From contig JAAXNY010000009.1 in assembly GCA_013420905.1 (NCBI GenBank), forward strand, positions 930,001-994,000: 64,000 bases of DNA, in the 5' to 3' direction. Below, one piece after another: positions 25,873 through 36,071 of the stretch. The position numbers and the translations under genes are program-made. The notes beneath the pieces were generated by a model that ran no database searches, was not told the DNA's origin, and saw only the letters and a program-made list of their open reading frames with translations. This DNA comes from Collybia mongolica (taxonomy: Eukaryota; Basidiomycota; Agaricomycetes; Agaricales; Clitocybaceae). Position 1 is the stretch's first letter, and each line of letters opens with the position of its first letter.

Positions 25873-27267
25873 TCAAGTAGAGATGGTGTACATCATAGCA
25901 CCGCCACTGGGACTGATCACTGAACAAACCACCCGGCCACCACTTTCGATGGGAGAAATCGTACCATCTGAGCACAAGAGATGGGCGTCAAGATCTATGT
26001 CATCAATATCCTGCAACAGAGTATAAGATAATAACAGAATTTGTTTACGCTCACTTACTGGGATCCATTCCCAACCTCCACATCTTACATACTCAACAAC
26101 TGTTGGTCCATCGCCACCTATACTAATTTCACCATTGTTGTCATACCGAAGATCAACGTGTCGCCCCTCCTCGTACGCACTCCCCAGGACCGACCATATT
26201 TTCGGAACAAACAACCTGCGAGACTCATGATCGTCGTGGTAAATAGAAGGATCCCTGAGTGGGCGAATGATCACTACGTCGCATGATGCTCCTGTGGGTG
26301 GTAGAGTTTTTGCGAGGGATGTTATTTGGAACTTGGGCTCCAAGCGATCGACGTTGATAGTCGACAAGAAATATGAGAAAGGGCCCTCAAGGTTGATTAA
26401 AGAGCCATTGGTAGTTGAATCGGGATGAGTAACAAATGCTTTGGATTTCGGGTCGTATATCTGAACCGCTGGCATGGATGTACCAGGGAAAAGCTTGACA
26501 CAGCTCTTGTACCATTTCGTGACATTGCTTCTTGCTGCAACCTTGAATCTATCATAGGAATAAACCAGAATTATTTAATTAATGGGCCTCATAGGACAAT
26601 CTAGATCCCACCGTTCGATTCCGGGTATTGAGCTTCGCAGGTTTTCGGAGTCTCTAAGAATTGAAGCATGCAAAGACGTTGACACGACCACAAGCGCAAT
26701 GGTGACATTGTGTGCCTTTTGTGCACTCATTCGTACTGTTCGAGCAAGCAGTAAGGGAGTAGTTCTGGATGGCCGTTTAGTGATATATGCGTGGAGAGAT
26801 TGTAATTTATAAACGGGATCCGATGGATCAGTGCCGATCTTTGGTGGGAATAGGGATGCGAAAAGTGCATTGGCAGTTCCACAAGGTATTAGCACAAAGT
26901 TGAGGTGTGTCGCGAATGGGCCTACTGGGGGTTCATCATGCGCAGTAGGTGGCTGCAAGGCGTTGACAATATCATGTAGTGTCCCATCACCTGAACACAA
27001 GAAAACAGTAATCTCGCCATTGCCCGATGACCTAGACTTCAAAAAATCGATAAGCAGTTGCCCGGCATGTGCAGCAGACTGAGTGGCAGATATTTGATCA
27101 ACTGTTTTGCCATTTTTTACGAGGATGGGAATGACATGATCTCTCAAGAATGATTCGGCTGTACCATCACCGGAAATTGGGTTATAGATAGCAAGAAGAG
27201 ACATTTCAGGAGTTCCAGCACAGAACGGAGCACATTCATCCGCAAATTCCTGAGAAAGCTTGAGCAC
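25873..27267 (-). CDS. DAGK-catalytic-domain lipid kinase (sphingoid-base-kinase-like)
   Basis: Likely ATP-dependent lipid kinase of the diacylglycerol/sphingosine kinase superfamily. The N-terminal part shows LLAIYNPISGDGTAESFL and the nucleotide loop FLCSGDGTLHDIVNAL, matching the GGDGT signature with S for the first G. NFVLIPCGTANALFASLFPP corresponds to the P-G-(T/S)-x-N motif. The C-terminal part (26475-25873) has ISIGGDGPTVVEYVRCGGW and ends GGAMMYTIST. Two introns are visible, near 26560 and 26050. The start is unclear: the only good internal ATG is at 27204, while the open frame extends to about 27267 from a possible acceptor. The preceding sequence is repeat-rich, so an upstream exon may be missing or unseen. 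The substrate is not resolved. Confidence 0.78.
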
Positions 27268-27840
27268 TCTCCGCTATTTGTATATGTTATGACCTAGAGA
27301 CATTGTTCTTCAAGGAGCTGTAACACTGTGGGGAAAAAGCCATGTGCTTAATACATGGAAAATCACATGATGGGATAGTATAGTATTTTCTCATAATGTC
27401 TCTGGTTGATTACATAGGAGTTAACCATTGTACTTGTGTGCAAAATGTAAGCTTACATGAAATTAGCAGACACATGAAGGGGACATACAGACTTTGAACA
27501 CTATGTGAAAGGTGGAAACATGTTATATATGTTTTGATATAATAAAGAATGTGAGTCATTAATGCTCTCAGTATGTAGTCTAAATGTTATTCTAATGTAT
27601 CTACCATTAGCATGGTATGGAACATGGAGAATGAGATGACCATGTGTCTAGAAATATTTTTAGAGAACTCATTGATAGGTAAATTATACCTGTTATCAAT
27701 GTGTGTTACAATAGGTTTAGCTCACTCATATCATATATATAATGGAAACCCTATTTGAAAAATTGGTATGGCTCCAGTATGTATCCAACAAGTACATTAT
27801 AATGAGGTCCTGAATGCATCTTTGATCATCTTCTACATAT
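27268..27840. other. AT-rich intergenic sequence, no gene seen
   Basis: Low-complexity AT-rich DNA between the lipid kinase and a LINE insertion. CpG is almost absent. No ORF or motif that I can support. Confidence 0.5.
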
Positions 27841-28518
27841 ATTGATGCTCTATGTGAAGAAGGACACCCCGCTCACTCTGACCCATGTAAACAGTGGGCC
27901 ATGGATGTGCAAGACCGGTCACAGCCATGCTCTGACTGCCCGCATGGTGCAATGCACCACTGGACATGCCCCAATTGGGGCGTTCTGATCCTGATTCTTC
28001 AAGGAGGAGTCTTTCACCTGTAGGTACAGTGTCCTCATGGAAACCATGCAACATGTCCTCTACGACTGTCCACTCCATGGACAGGAAGACAAGCCCAGTC
28101 AGCAGCTGCACTATGCATGGTTGGTTAACTTCCTCTTGGAGAACGAGAGTGCATTTGCATTCAATGTTCCCTAGTCCTAAACAGGCTAGGGGCAGTACTC
28201 AGTGTTCTAATTGACGGCTATAGGGTGCTCCCTGCCTGACCATGTGAACCTGGATAATCAGTGGACTTGAAGCCACCACCTGTTGCGGGGCACCACAGTG
28301 GGGGGCCCACCCCCTGGCATAGATGGGCCCTTCTGGCCTGTGTACACTGAGCTCCAGCTCCATTCACTAGCTCAACTTTGGTTGGGCGAGCACCCTGGCT
28401 TCACAGCACTTTGTCTTCCGCCCCCCCTCCCCTCCCTCCCCAATTACTATTCATAGTGACCAGCACATGTATTACGTACGGTTGGTATATAAAATGATGA
28501 ACCAAAAAAAAAAAAAAA
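27841..28518 (+). mobile_element. 5'-truncated LINE copy with poly(A) tail
   Basis: Plus-strand 3' fragment of the same LINE family as 1-11113. The coding trace reads LYVKKDTPLTLTHVN, HKTGHSHALT-like KTGHSHALTARM, GHAPIGAF and METMQHVLYDCPLH, with several stops. The 3' UTR follows and ends in 15 A (28504-28518). The flanks carry an imperfect target duplication: GATCATCTTCTA at 27824-27835 and 28519-28530, extending a few bases with one mismatch. This is target-primed insertion with 5' truncation. It also shows the LINE 3' terminus missing from the copy at the window start. Confidence 0.88.
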
Positions 28519-28636
28519 GATCATCTTCTATATGTGTTTTTTCATGAGTATGTCAATAGGACAATACAGTATAAGTGAGATCACTATATGCTCATTAGAC
28601 ACACTGTAGCCACATCAAGAAATGTATATTGATATT

Positions 28637-29340
28637 TTTTTGTACCTTTCCAAAATTGATTATAATCCCTTGTTATATCTATTTTAATATCACATTCATA
28701 TATTACTTGGCCAAAACCATAGTTAAACAAGTCAATGTAGATGCTCCTGGAATCTATAATGCTCAATATCTTGACAATGGCTAGCTATATGAGTATGGTT
28801 AAATATAGTATGTGATAATACAAGAAAAAAACACTTAACAGGCATATGTACATTTGTTTGAACTTTGTCTTTGATGATGATATTTCTATTTTTAGCATAC
28901 CTGGATTAACCCAGGATGCAAGACTAGGAAAAAATTGTTAAATGTTGAATGGTTGATATACATTTCAATACTGTGGGAACATGTTTCTATGATAGGCATT
29001 TGGATTGATATTACTTCCTTACATAGATATGTTCATAACTAGACATGATATGAATTATTTACTTGTATTCTTTTTTTTTTGGGTTCAAGCTTTTATATAC
29101 TGCCATACATAAATACAGTTGCAGTTTGCTGTTATGTAAGCAACATGCCAGCTGAGAGAGGATTCATGGACATGACTATTATGGGCCATTGTGCATGGGC
29201 AGGTTATATTTACTTGTATTCAGAAAGCTTATATAACTATGTAGGTCATGTGATCCAAAAAACAAATCACATGTAACAAAATCCCAGAAGTTGTTTTTGC
29301 TTGTCTGGTGTTTTTCTCCTCTCTAAAGAAGCTTGTACTC
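28637..29340. repeat. Dispersed AT-rich repeat, copy 1
   Basis: A non-coding repeat with relatives at 33282-34038, 43848-44067 plus 45799-45985, 53119-54256, 61378-62443 and from 63789 on. Shared landmarks here are CTGGATTAACCCAGGATG, GGTTGATATACATTTCAA and TCACATGTAACAAAATCCC. The copies overlap only partly with each other, as expected of fragments of one long element. No coding capacity is recognised. Confidence 0.75.
29071..29207 (-). mobile_element. SINE-like poly(A) retro-insertion
   Basis: A 137-bp insertion flanked by a perfect 14-bp duplication, ATTTACTTGTATTC, at 29057-29070 and 29208-29221. It begins with a T10 run on the plus strand, so it has a poly(A) tail on the minus strand. 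The related repeat copy at about 33640-33660 runs straight through the same point without the insert. Too short to code for protein. No clear tRNA-type A and B boxes were found; a very short LINE end or processed RNA copy is the alternative. Confidence 0.75.
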
Positions 29341-29670
29341 TACACTGAGCCATGTATTCTTGTAGACTCTGTGTAGACTTGAAAGTCTGAGCTGAGTCTA
29401 AGCTGAGCCTATTGAGTCTACATGGAGTCTGTATAAACTCAGCTTGGACTCAGCTCAGACTGTACAGGCTTTTGCCTTCAAGGTCCCATAGGTCCACAGC
29501 CTATAGCCAGATGCAGTACCAGTCCTTCTCTTTGGGTATCTAATGGGGGGGAGTGCATGCCTTCTCCAAGGTTGGACTAGAGCTAAGTCAGGGGCAGCTA
29601 AGGCTGCTCTCTGGGAGGAGGTGCACCACCCCCCTGAACCAATGACCTGGCATCCCTCCTCACAGGGTGG
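29341..29670. other. Palindrome-rich remnant before a gypsy LTR
   Basis: Contains repeated AGTCT/AGACT and GAGTC/GACTC words (29365-29460), similar to the subterminal parts of element B. It is followed by about 200 bp of GC-richer sequence of unknown origin. No gene supported. Confidence 0.4.
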
Positions 29671-30157
29671 TGTTACAAATTCCCTTATCATGCACCCTAT
29701 CTATCTTTTTCTTCTTACTCATTGTTGTTTACTCACAATTACTAATATTGGTCTGCATTACTCAGACAATTCTCCATTAGTCCTATTTATCTCATGCTTA
29801 CTCATACCTCTTATCTACATGGCCTATAGCATTAATCCCTCTTATCTATATGACCAATAGTGTAAACCATGCTTATCTATGCTTATTGGACTCCTACATA
29901 TATATAGGGACATTCTAGTGTAGTTAGCTTCCTTAGCTTGACCTAGCTGAATCAACCTCATTCACCTACTCTTGACTCCTTGACACGAACTCAATCCTAC
30001 TTGCCTTATGAAGGGAGTAGTGTATCATTGAACAATCAATCTGACTTAGCCCTAACAAGGGAGTCAGCAGATGTTAGACTTGCAGAGTCAACAGTCTTAG
30101 AATAAACAAATGATGAACCAGACTGACTTGGTGGATAAGGCCTAAACAGCTGTAACA
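29671..30157 (+). repeat. Candidate gypsy LTR
   Basis: Begins TGTTAC and ends GTAACA (inverted termini), 487 bp, with a TATATATAG box at about 29900. It sits about 40 bp upstream of a gypsy-type gag remnant in the same orientation. The partner LTR is absent, so the right border is inferred from the inverted ends only. Confidence 0.5.
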
Positions 30158-30196
30158 AAAGGTCAAGCTGATCAAAGCCATCAACCTATTCAGATT

Positions 30197-31187
30197 TAGA
30201 TGCAATGGTACCAGCATGATACAGATTGAACCCTGCAAGCAGCTGCAGAAGCAGCAGTAGGCAGAATGCCACTAGCAATGAAGACCTCCAGGATACAGAA
30301 GAACAGCCAAGACTCACAGTAGTCACACAGATGATAGAAACACCCACAACACCAAAACCAAAGGCACAGAAACCTGAATCACCAGATTCTCCAATACCAC
30401 CCAATTCTGACATAGAGATGGCAGACAAACAAAGACCCACCAAAATCAAACTCAGTTCACTGAATGTTTTTGATGGAAACAGAAAGGCAATGAAGGACTT
30501 TGTCCTTGATTGCAGGATGTACTTGGAAGTGAACAACAGAATTTACAACATGGATTGGAAGAAGACCCTTTACATGCTTTCTTATATGAGGGGAGGAACA
30601 GCAGGACTATAGAAGAAGTCCTGGTATGGAGAACAAAGTGCAAGCCCAGGCACTTACAAAGATTTTATGACAACAGTCAAAGAAGCATTTTCTGCATCTG
30701 ATGTGGCAGGAGGTGCTAGACAGACCCTGAAGACACTGCACATGCAAGGAAGCATAACAGCAGATGATCACATTGTGGAGTTCAAAGCAGCCACAGCAAA
30801 AAGTGGAATTACCAGTGATGAAGCACTCATCAAGTATTTCATGGAAGGGATATCATCTCCCCTGATGCAGAAGATTATGACAATGGACAATCCACCTGTC
30901 ACCATCAAAGATTGGTACAAGAAGGCATCCATGTGTGACAATCAGTTCAGACATGCAAAAGCAATTGTAGCACAAATTTGAGGAAACACAGGAAAATCCT
31001 CTGGAGGAAACAATGGAAAGAAGTACAATTTCCAATGAAACAATCCCTGATATGTCCCAAGCAATGCTAGGGACCTGAATATAATGGATATAGATAGATT
31101 GACTATCCAAGAAAGAGACAAACACATGAAGTGCAGATTATGCTTTGAATGTCACAAGTTAGGATATTGAGCATCAGACCACAGGAC
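30197..31187 (+). pseudogene. Ty3/gypsy gag remnant
   Basis: Capsid-like gag with in-frame stops (for example at 30610-30612 and 30979-30981). Visible parts are KIKLSSLNVFDGNRKAMKDF, YMRGGTAGL, MKKSW-like text, FMTTVKEAFSASD, LKYFMEGI-like sequence (LIKYFMEGISSPLMQKI) and DWYKKASMCDNQF. Near 31083 a frameshifted end reads MDIDRLTIQERDKHMKC, then CFECHKLGY and ASDHR, a gypsy zinc knuckle. The sequence stops at 31187, where element A begins. Protease, RT and integrase are missing. Confidence 0.8.
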
Positions 31188-33281
31188 GAGGTCTTTACAC
31201 TCCCCCACATCCTCCAGCAGATTCCAAGTGGAATCCTCAATTCTGACAGGAATCTGAGTGGATTCCTGTCAGAATTTTGGCTGCAGAGGTTATAGAAAAT
31301 GGCTGTAAAAATTGACAAAAATTCCGAACAGATTCCGCTCGGATTCCGAGTGGAATGAAACTCCACAGGAATTCCGGCTTCGGAACACTGAAATTCTGAC
31401 AGAGCCCACAGGAATTCTATCAGAATTCCTGGATGGGAGCGTTGTAGGGACATGTATTAGACACGTTGTGGTCACGTGTTTGGTCACGTGACTTATCAGC
31501 CACCTCATCGATCAACAATGGGCACATCGTCAACCTCAACCACACCGAGGCCCAGCAACCCAGCACCCAGCAACCCAGCAAAAACTTTGCCAAATCACAA
31601 TGTCAACCCCCAAAGCCGCCACCACCGCTGCCGAACGCCCGATGACAACTTCAACTTTGTCCCTTTTTTTACTAAATCACACTTTCCACAGCAAGCACAC
31701 ATCTGTTTACCACAACCAGGCCATTTCCTAAATGCCATTGACAACCTCTACCTGGACATATGTCCAGTTTGTCGTATGGTTCCCTGTGCATCTGCCTAGG
31801 TGTGTTCTTGGCCATTATCCCATAGCTTGTCATTTTGAGCACCCCATTATCAATCCTGCACCATTCAGCAAAGCGCCAATGGTCCCTGAACGTCCCGCCT
31901 AGTGTCTACATGGCCATACCAGCCATTTGAGAAACAATGGCTTGTACCCCATACAATGTATGTACCTCCTCATCATCTATCCCTACCTTCATCTTGTCAA
32001 TTGATATATCAATGCCATGTTCTTTACAGGTATGACTAATGTTCCTCATCATCCTATGTCTCCCTGAGCTGGACGTTAAGCATGTGGGATGTGCGGTGTC
32101 CCGGGAGCGGCCCTAGGTGAGTAAGTCCTCACTTCATCTCCTCACCAATCATTTTGCTCATTGTGTGCCGAGTTCTGGGCCGTTTAGAAAAACGCCTAGG
32201 GTTCCTGAATGCACTGAGCTCTCTATTTCTTGACGTCCCATGCGCACAATGAAGGATTGATTTTGTCATATGCCAAGTTAGTGCCTCCTCATCACCCTGC
32301 CCCATAAACTCAAAGTTTTTATTGCAAGACAACCGCTGATCTGTATGGCATAACGCTTGGTGTTCCTGGATGCGTTCCTATTCCTCTATTGAACGACTGC
32401 ATGCTTGTCACGGTTTGTGCCTTTGTTTCATATGGTGAGTGCCTTCTCTTCATCCTGGCCCTATAAATTTGTTTTTTTTATTGCACGACAACCGTTGAAC
32501 CGTATGCGCCAAGGGAGGGTGTTCCTGAGAGCGTTCATGGTTCTCTTTTGATTGACTGCACCTCTTTCCCAATGCGCTTTGCCATTGCATATGGTGAGTA
32601 CCTGCTCTTACCTGCCACTAACTGTAACCAACTGATTTAATTAACTGCAAGATGACCGCTCAATGACACATCCCGAGCCTGGGTGTTTCTGAAAGCATAC
32701 ACTCTGCCCTTTCAACTGACCATTCTCTTTTCAGGGTGTGCATCTTGCTTGCATATGGTCAGTGTAGATTGAGATGTATTTTTAGCAATGTATTTTTTTT
32801 TGGGGCACTACTTGATATCACACTCTGTTCTTACTTTTAATTAAGATCACTTTGAGGTTGTGTTTGAGTGTGAGAGTGATGGTGGATGTGTGATGTGTCT
32901 GATCTGTAAGTGAGGTGCACAACTTTTGGTTGGAGTTGAAAATGTTAGATATACTATTGACTTTATTGACTGTTTTGACTTAAAACTTATGAATTCTGAT
33001 CAGAATCCAAGTGGAATGTTGCGGAATTCCTTTGAGAATTTTCTTCTTCCACACTTTGTAAGAAATTCCTCAAAATTCCACGGAATTCCAATGATTCCAA
33101 TTGGAATTCTGTGTTCTGAGCAGAATCCAAGTGGAATATTGTGGAATTCCTCAAAGGAATTTTCTGTTTTAAAACTTTCTCAAAATCTTCCTGCATTCCT
33201 CTGGATTCCAATTGGATTCCTGTCGGAATTCCAGATTCCGATCAGAATCCTCTGCAGGATGTGGGGGAGTGTGAAGTACTG
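31188..33281. mobile_element. TIR element A (hAT-like, non-autonomous)
   Basis: The left terminus GAGGTCTTTACACTCCCCCA and the right terminus (GTGGGGGAGTGTGAAGTACTG) are imperfect inverted repeats; CACTCCCCCACATCC is shared exactly. The subterminal 250-300 bp on each side are packed with GGAATTCC-type palindromes (31210-31430 and 32985-33240). No transposase is visible in 2.1 kb. The left end is the same as that of element B at 55667. A target duplication is not evident here, possibly because the flanks recombined. Fungal-gene-like sequence in the middle may be captured host DNA. Confidence 0.7.
31518..31799 (+). CDS. Small ORF in element A, unknown
   Basis: 94 codons from ATG 31518: a Ser/Thr/Pro/Asn-rich start (MGTSSTSTTPRPSNPAPSNP) and an end with HFPQQAHICLPQPGHF and CPVCRMVPCASA. 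It is preceded by paired CACGTG palindromes at 31470-31492. No family recognised. It may be an exon of a captured or degraded transposon gene, or chance. Confidence 0.3.
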   Translation: MGTSSTSTTPRPSNPAPSNPAKTLPNHNVNPQSRHHRCRTPDDNFNFVPFFTKSHFPQQAHICLPQPGHFLNAIDNLYLDICPVCRMVPCASA

Positions 33282-34038
33282 TACACATGGTATAATTGAT
33301 TGTATATTCTGTAAAGGTACTGCAGAATATACCTTGCATACTATATCTGGTGCTTATACATCATGTGTACTTCAAATATTATTTATAGGATATTCAACAT
33401 TTATTCAGTACTTTAATTTCACAGGTATGATATGTATATTCAAAGGTATATTTATTGTTTATTTGGGGCAGAAACAAGCCATTTCCCCCAGTGTTATAAG
33501 TTCTTGATTCACCCAGGATTTAAGACTGGAAATGATTTGTTAAATTTTAAATGGTTGATATACATTTCAATTCTGTGGAAACATGTTTCTACCATAGGAA
33601 TTTGGACTGTCTTCATAACCAGACATGATAGAAATTACCTACTTGTATTTAAGAAACTTACATAACTATGTATGTAGATCATGTTATCCAAAAAATACAC
33701 ATATAATAAAACTTTAGAAGCTGGTTTTTTTACCTTTGGTATTTCTCTCCTCTCAATAACTAAAGGTACTGAGTTGGTCATGTGTTTGGATGTACAAATA
33801 TGGATCTACATTTTCTAAATTTGTTGATTTATTATTACCTTTTGTTGCTGGATATTATCTATAAACATGAACTCTATTGACAATTCATTTATGTATTCCT
33901 CTACTTTAGGAATTGTTACAAAACCAGAGAAACCAGCTTTCTATTGCAACAGGCTAATTCTCAGAAAATAAGGAAAGAAGTGAATTAAAAATAAACATAA
34001 AGGCTTGTATCTGCCAGTAATGGCCCTCTACCTCAAGT
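33282..34038. repeat. Dispersed AT-rich repeat, copy 2
   Basis: Shares GGTTGATATACATTTCAA, TTCATAACCAGACATGATA and the ACAAATATGGATCTACATTT block with the other copies. It ends at CTCTACCTCAAG, the same end point as the copies finishing at 54256 and 62443. It lacks the SINE-like insert present in copy 1. Confidence 0.75.
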
Positions 34039-34059
34039 AATCAAAATTATCAAAATCTC

Positions 34060-34533
34060 CAGAAAATCTATCTGAAACAACTCCAAAACCACTGGCAGCT
34101 ATACAGAAAAAATGATAAAATCTCTAATAAGAATTTTTGCTGACCATCTTGTGGATAGACTACTGGATTTCCTGTAAAATAATATACCCACCCATATGAG
34201 ATCAATGAACTGTGACATACTAAAGATAGGTGCTAAATGATTCTGAGGCCCTGATCCATGGATTAATCTGCTAGCTTGTACTTATAGAAGACAAGAAAAG
34301 GGAGATCAGACAGCAATCAGAGATAAGATCAGCAATAATCAATTTTATATGATTACCTGGCCTTGGAGGTATATGAGAGGCCCTACTCCTTTCAGTAGAT
34401 CCTGTATCCCTCACCCCTCTGACTAATGATATTGGCCTACTAGATTCTGACCTTGGTCTACCTGATCCTGATCTTGCACCTCCAGCAGAGTGTCCTTCCT
34501 TATTCTTGCTCCCTAGTGGCCTTCTTCTGGATG
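34060..34533 (-). pseudogene. Two-exon gene fragment, basic N-terminus, unknown
   Basis: From ATG 34533 an exon reads MASRRRPLGSKNKEGHSAGG, continues Arg/Ser-rich, and reaches HIPPRPG before a GTAATC donor (about 34355). A TTTTACAG acceptor (about 34162) could join it to NPVVYPQDGQQKFLLEILSF before a stop. A GSKNK...GHxAGGxRxGSGR start is a basic, probably DNA-binding leader that I associate with mobile-element genes of basidiomycetes. The rest of the gene is gone. Function unknown. Confidence 0.4.
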
Positions 34534-34954
34534 CCATATGGAATGGTAGTAATATACAGAATGTAGGAGTTGTTTAGAACAATATTCAAAGTTTTTTTTT
34601 CAAGTGTAGAGGGTCAAAACTGAGGAAGTGAGCCTTGATTCAATCCATCAGCATGATTAGAACACTTTTTTTGATGAGCTAGTAAGCATTGTCCCAAAAG
34701 GAATATTATATAATATTTTAACAAAACTAACACCAGCAGACACCACTCCACGGCCATTACTTGCCCTCAGAATGGGCAAGCCACCCGCCCGTGCCGAATG
34801 CACGGGTAGTAAGCTTGTCCGGCTTGCGGAACAATGAAGGCTTACCAATTTGTGGGCAGACTTGATAATCCTTATGATTGGACGCATAGGGCCCTTGCTG
34901 GTATTGTTGTCATCTGGCTGTCGATCCCACCATTATTGTAGACATTCATCGGCC
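34534..34954. promoter_or_regulatory. Upstream region of the Nudix gene with two hairpins
   Basis: Non-coding. Two perfect 7-bp-stem hairpins stand side by side: CTTGCCC/GGGCAAG (34760-34780) and CCCGTGC/GCACGGG (34788-34806). This GC-rich patch is about 150 bp upstream of the start codon. It could be a remnant of a small palindromic element or a regulatory structure. Confidence 0.45.
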
Positions 34955-36033
34955 ATGACCTCAGGGCCTAGTATCATTTCAACCAGAGAGCTTTCCCCAG
35001 CAGAGGCAAAGTCAGTGCGTCATATATGACTTTTATTTTACTTACCGTTTACGACAGGTGGATCACTCTAAAGCAAATAAAGTATGTCGATGCCGATGGA
35101 TTAGAGGTCGGTATACCCACCGCACTATTATCAAAGTCTCAAACCGTCTTTTCAAGCGATTCTGGGAGTGCGCCGAACGCAAAACCAGAAAATCCTCGGA
35201 TGTTGATGGCACGATTGATTAATACCTATGCTTTGCTTTCAGTATTCACTCCATCCCCAGGAGTTGCAGTTCTCGCCATTTTGCGATCAAAGGCAAACGC
35301 GTTTCCACCCTCAACGGTAGTGATTGAGCAGTATCGGCCTCCTATCAACAAATTTATCATTGGTGTGCACGATGCAATCCTTGATCACTCTGACCACCAC
35401 TTTATACATCATGCCTCATCACCAGAGCTCCCAGCAGGTAAGGGATTCTTTTCATTAACAACTCACTTATCAAGTAAAACACGAAGGATTGGTTGATGAA
35501 GGGGAAACGCCAGAACAAGCAGCCATGAGGGAACTTGAGGAAGAAACGGGATACACCTCAGACAAAGTTTTAGAGGTGTCATCCACTATTGTGTCTGATC
35601 CTGGTTGGTGTCGGTTTTTTAATCTAATTCAGTACAAACCTCACATTATCTACCATGGAAAAGGCATGACCAACGCCAACATGAAGCTCGTCGTCCTCGA
35701 CGTACTCTTAGCTGACCAAATGGAAACTCCCAGCCAGAAGCTTGAATCTGGGGAATTTATCGTCCGGAGAGTGGTGGAACTCGCGAAATTGAAAGAGTGT
35801 CTTCAAGGTCTGTGCTTGTATTATGTATTCGTTAGGAAAATCACTCAATATTAATAATACAACATCTCCCAATGAACACAAGTAGACTATGCACAACGGG
35901 TGAATGAAAATTGAGTCCATCTCCTCATTCTCTGATCTGTTGTCCATAGGATTTCGTTATTGATGCTCGTTTATTTCACTTTGCGACGGGATATAGCTTG
36001 GCCCAACGGCTGAATCAGAGGATATATATATGA
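34955..36033 (+). CDS. ADP-ribose pyrophosphatase, Nudix hydrolase (YSA1/NUDT5-type)
   Basis: Hydrolyses ADP-ribose and related nucleoside diphosphate sugars. The start ATG 34955 ([19 protein letters not shown]) splices to [16 protein letters not shown], then to [30 protein letters not shown] and [15 protein letters not shown]. The Nudix box is complete after two further introns: [20 protein letters not shown] then TGY, matching GX5EX7REUXEEXGU. Later exons give [13 protein letters not shown] and [15 protein letters not shown]. The stop is TGA 36031-36033. Seven introns of roughly 30-130 nt were placed by eye. The E-L-P-A-G lead into the Nudix box is typical of the ADP-ribose pyrophosphatase branch. 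Yeast YSA1 is the functional model. The 3' end is 38 bp from convergent SDA1. Confidence 0.92.
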
Positions 36034-36071
36034 AATGTGGTTTAAAAATCATGCCCATCATTTTAGCCAGC

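Noticed and set aside
29455..29691. Minus-strand ORF before the candidate gypsy LTR
   Set aside because: No recognisable domain, overlaps repeat remnants and uses no convincing start.
31188..33281. CACTA-type assignment for elements A and B because of internal CACT
   Set aside because: The shared left tip extends outside CACT, and element B has an 8-bp, not 3-bp, duplication.
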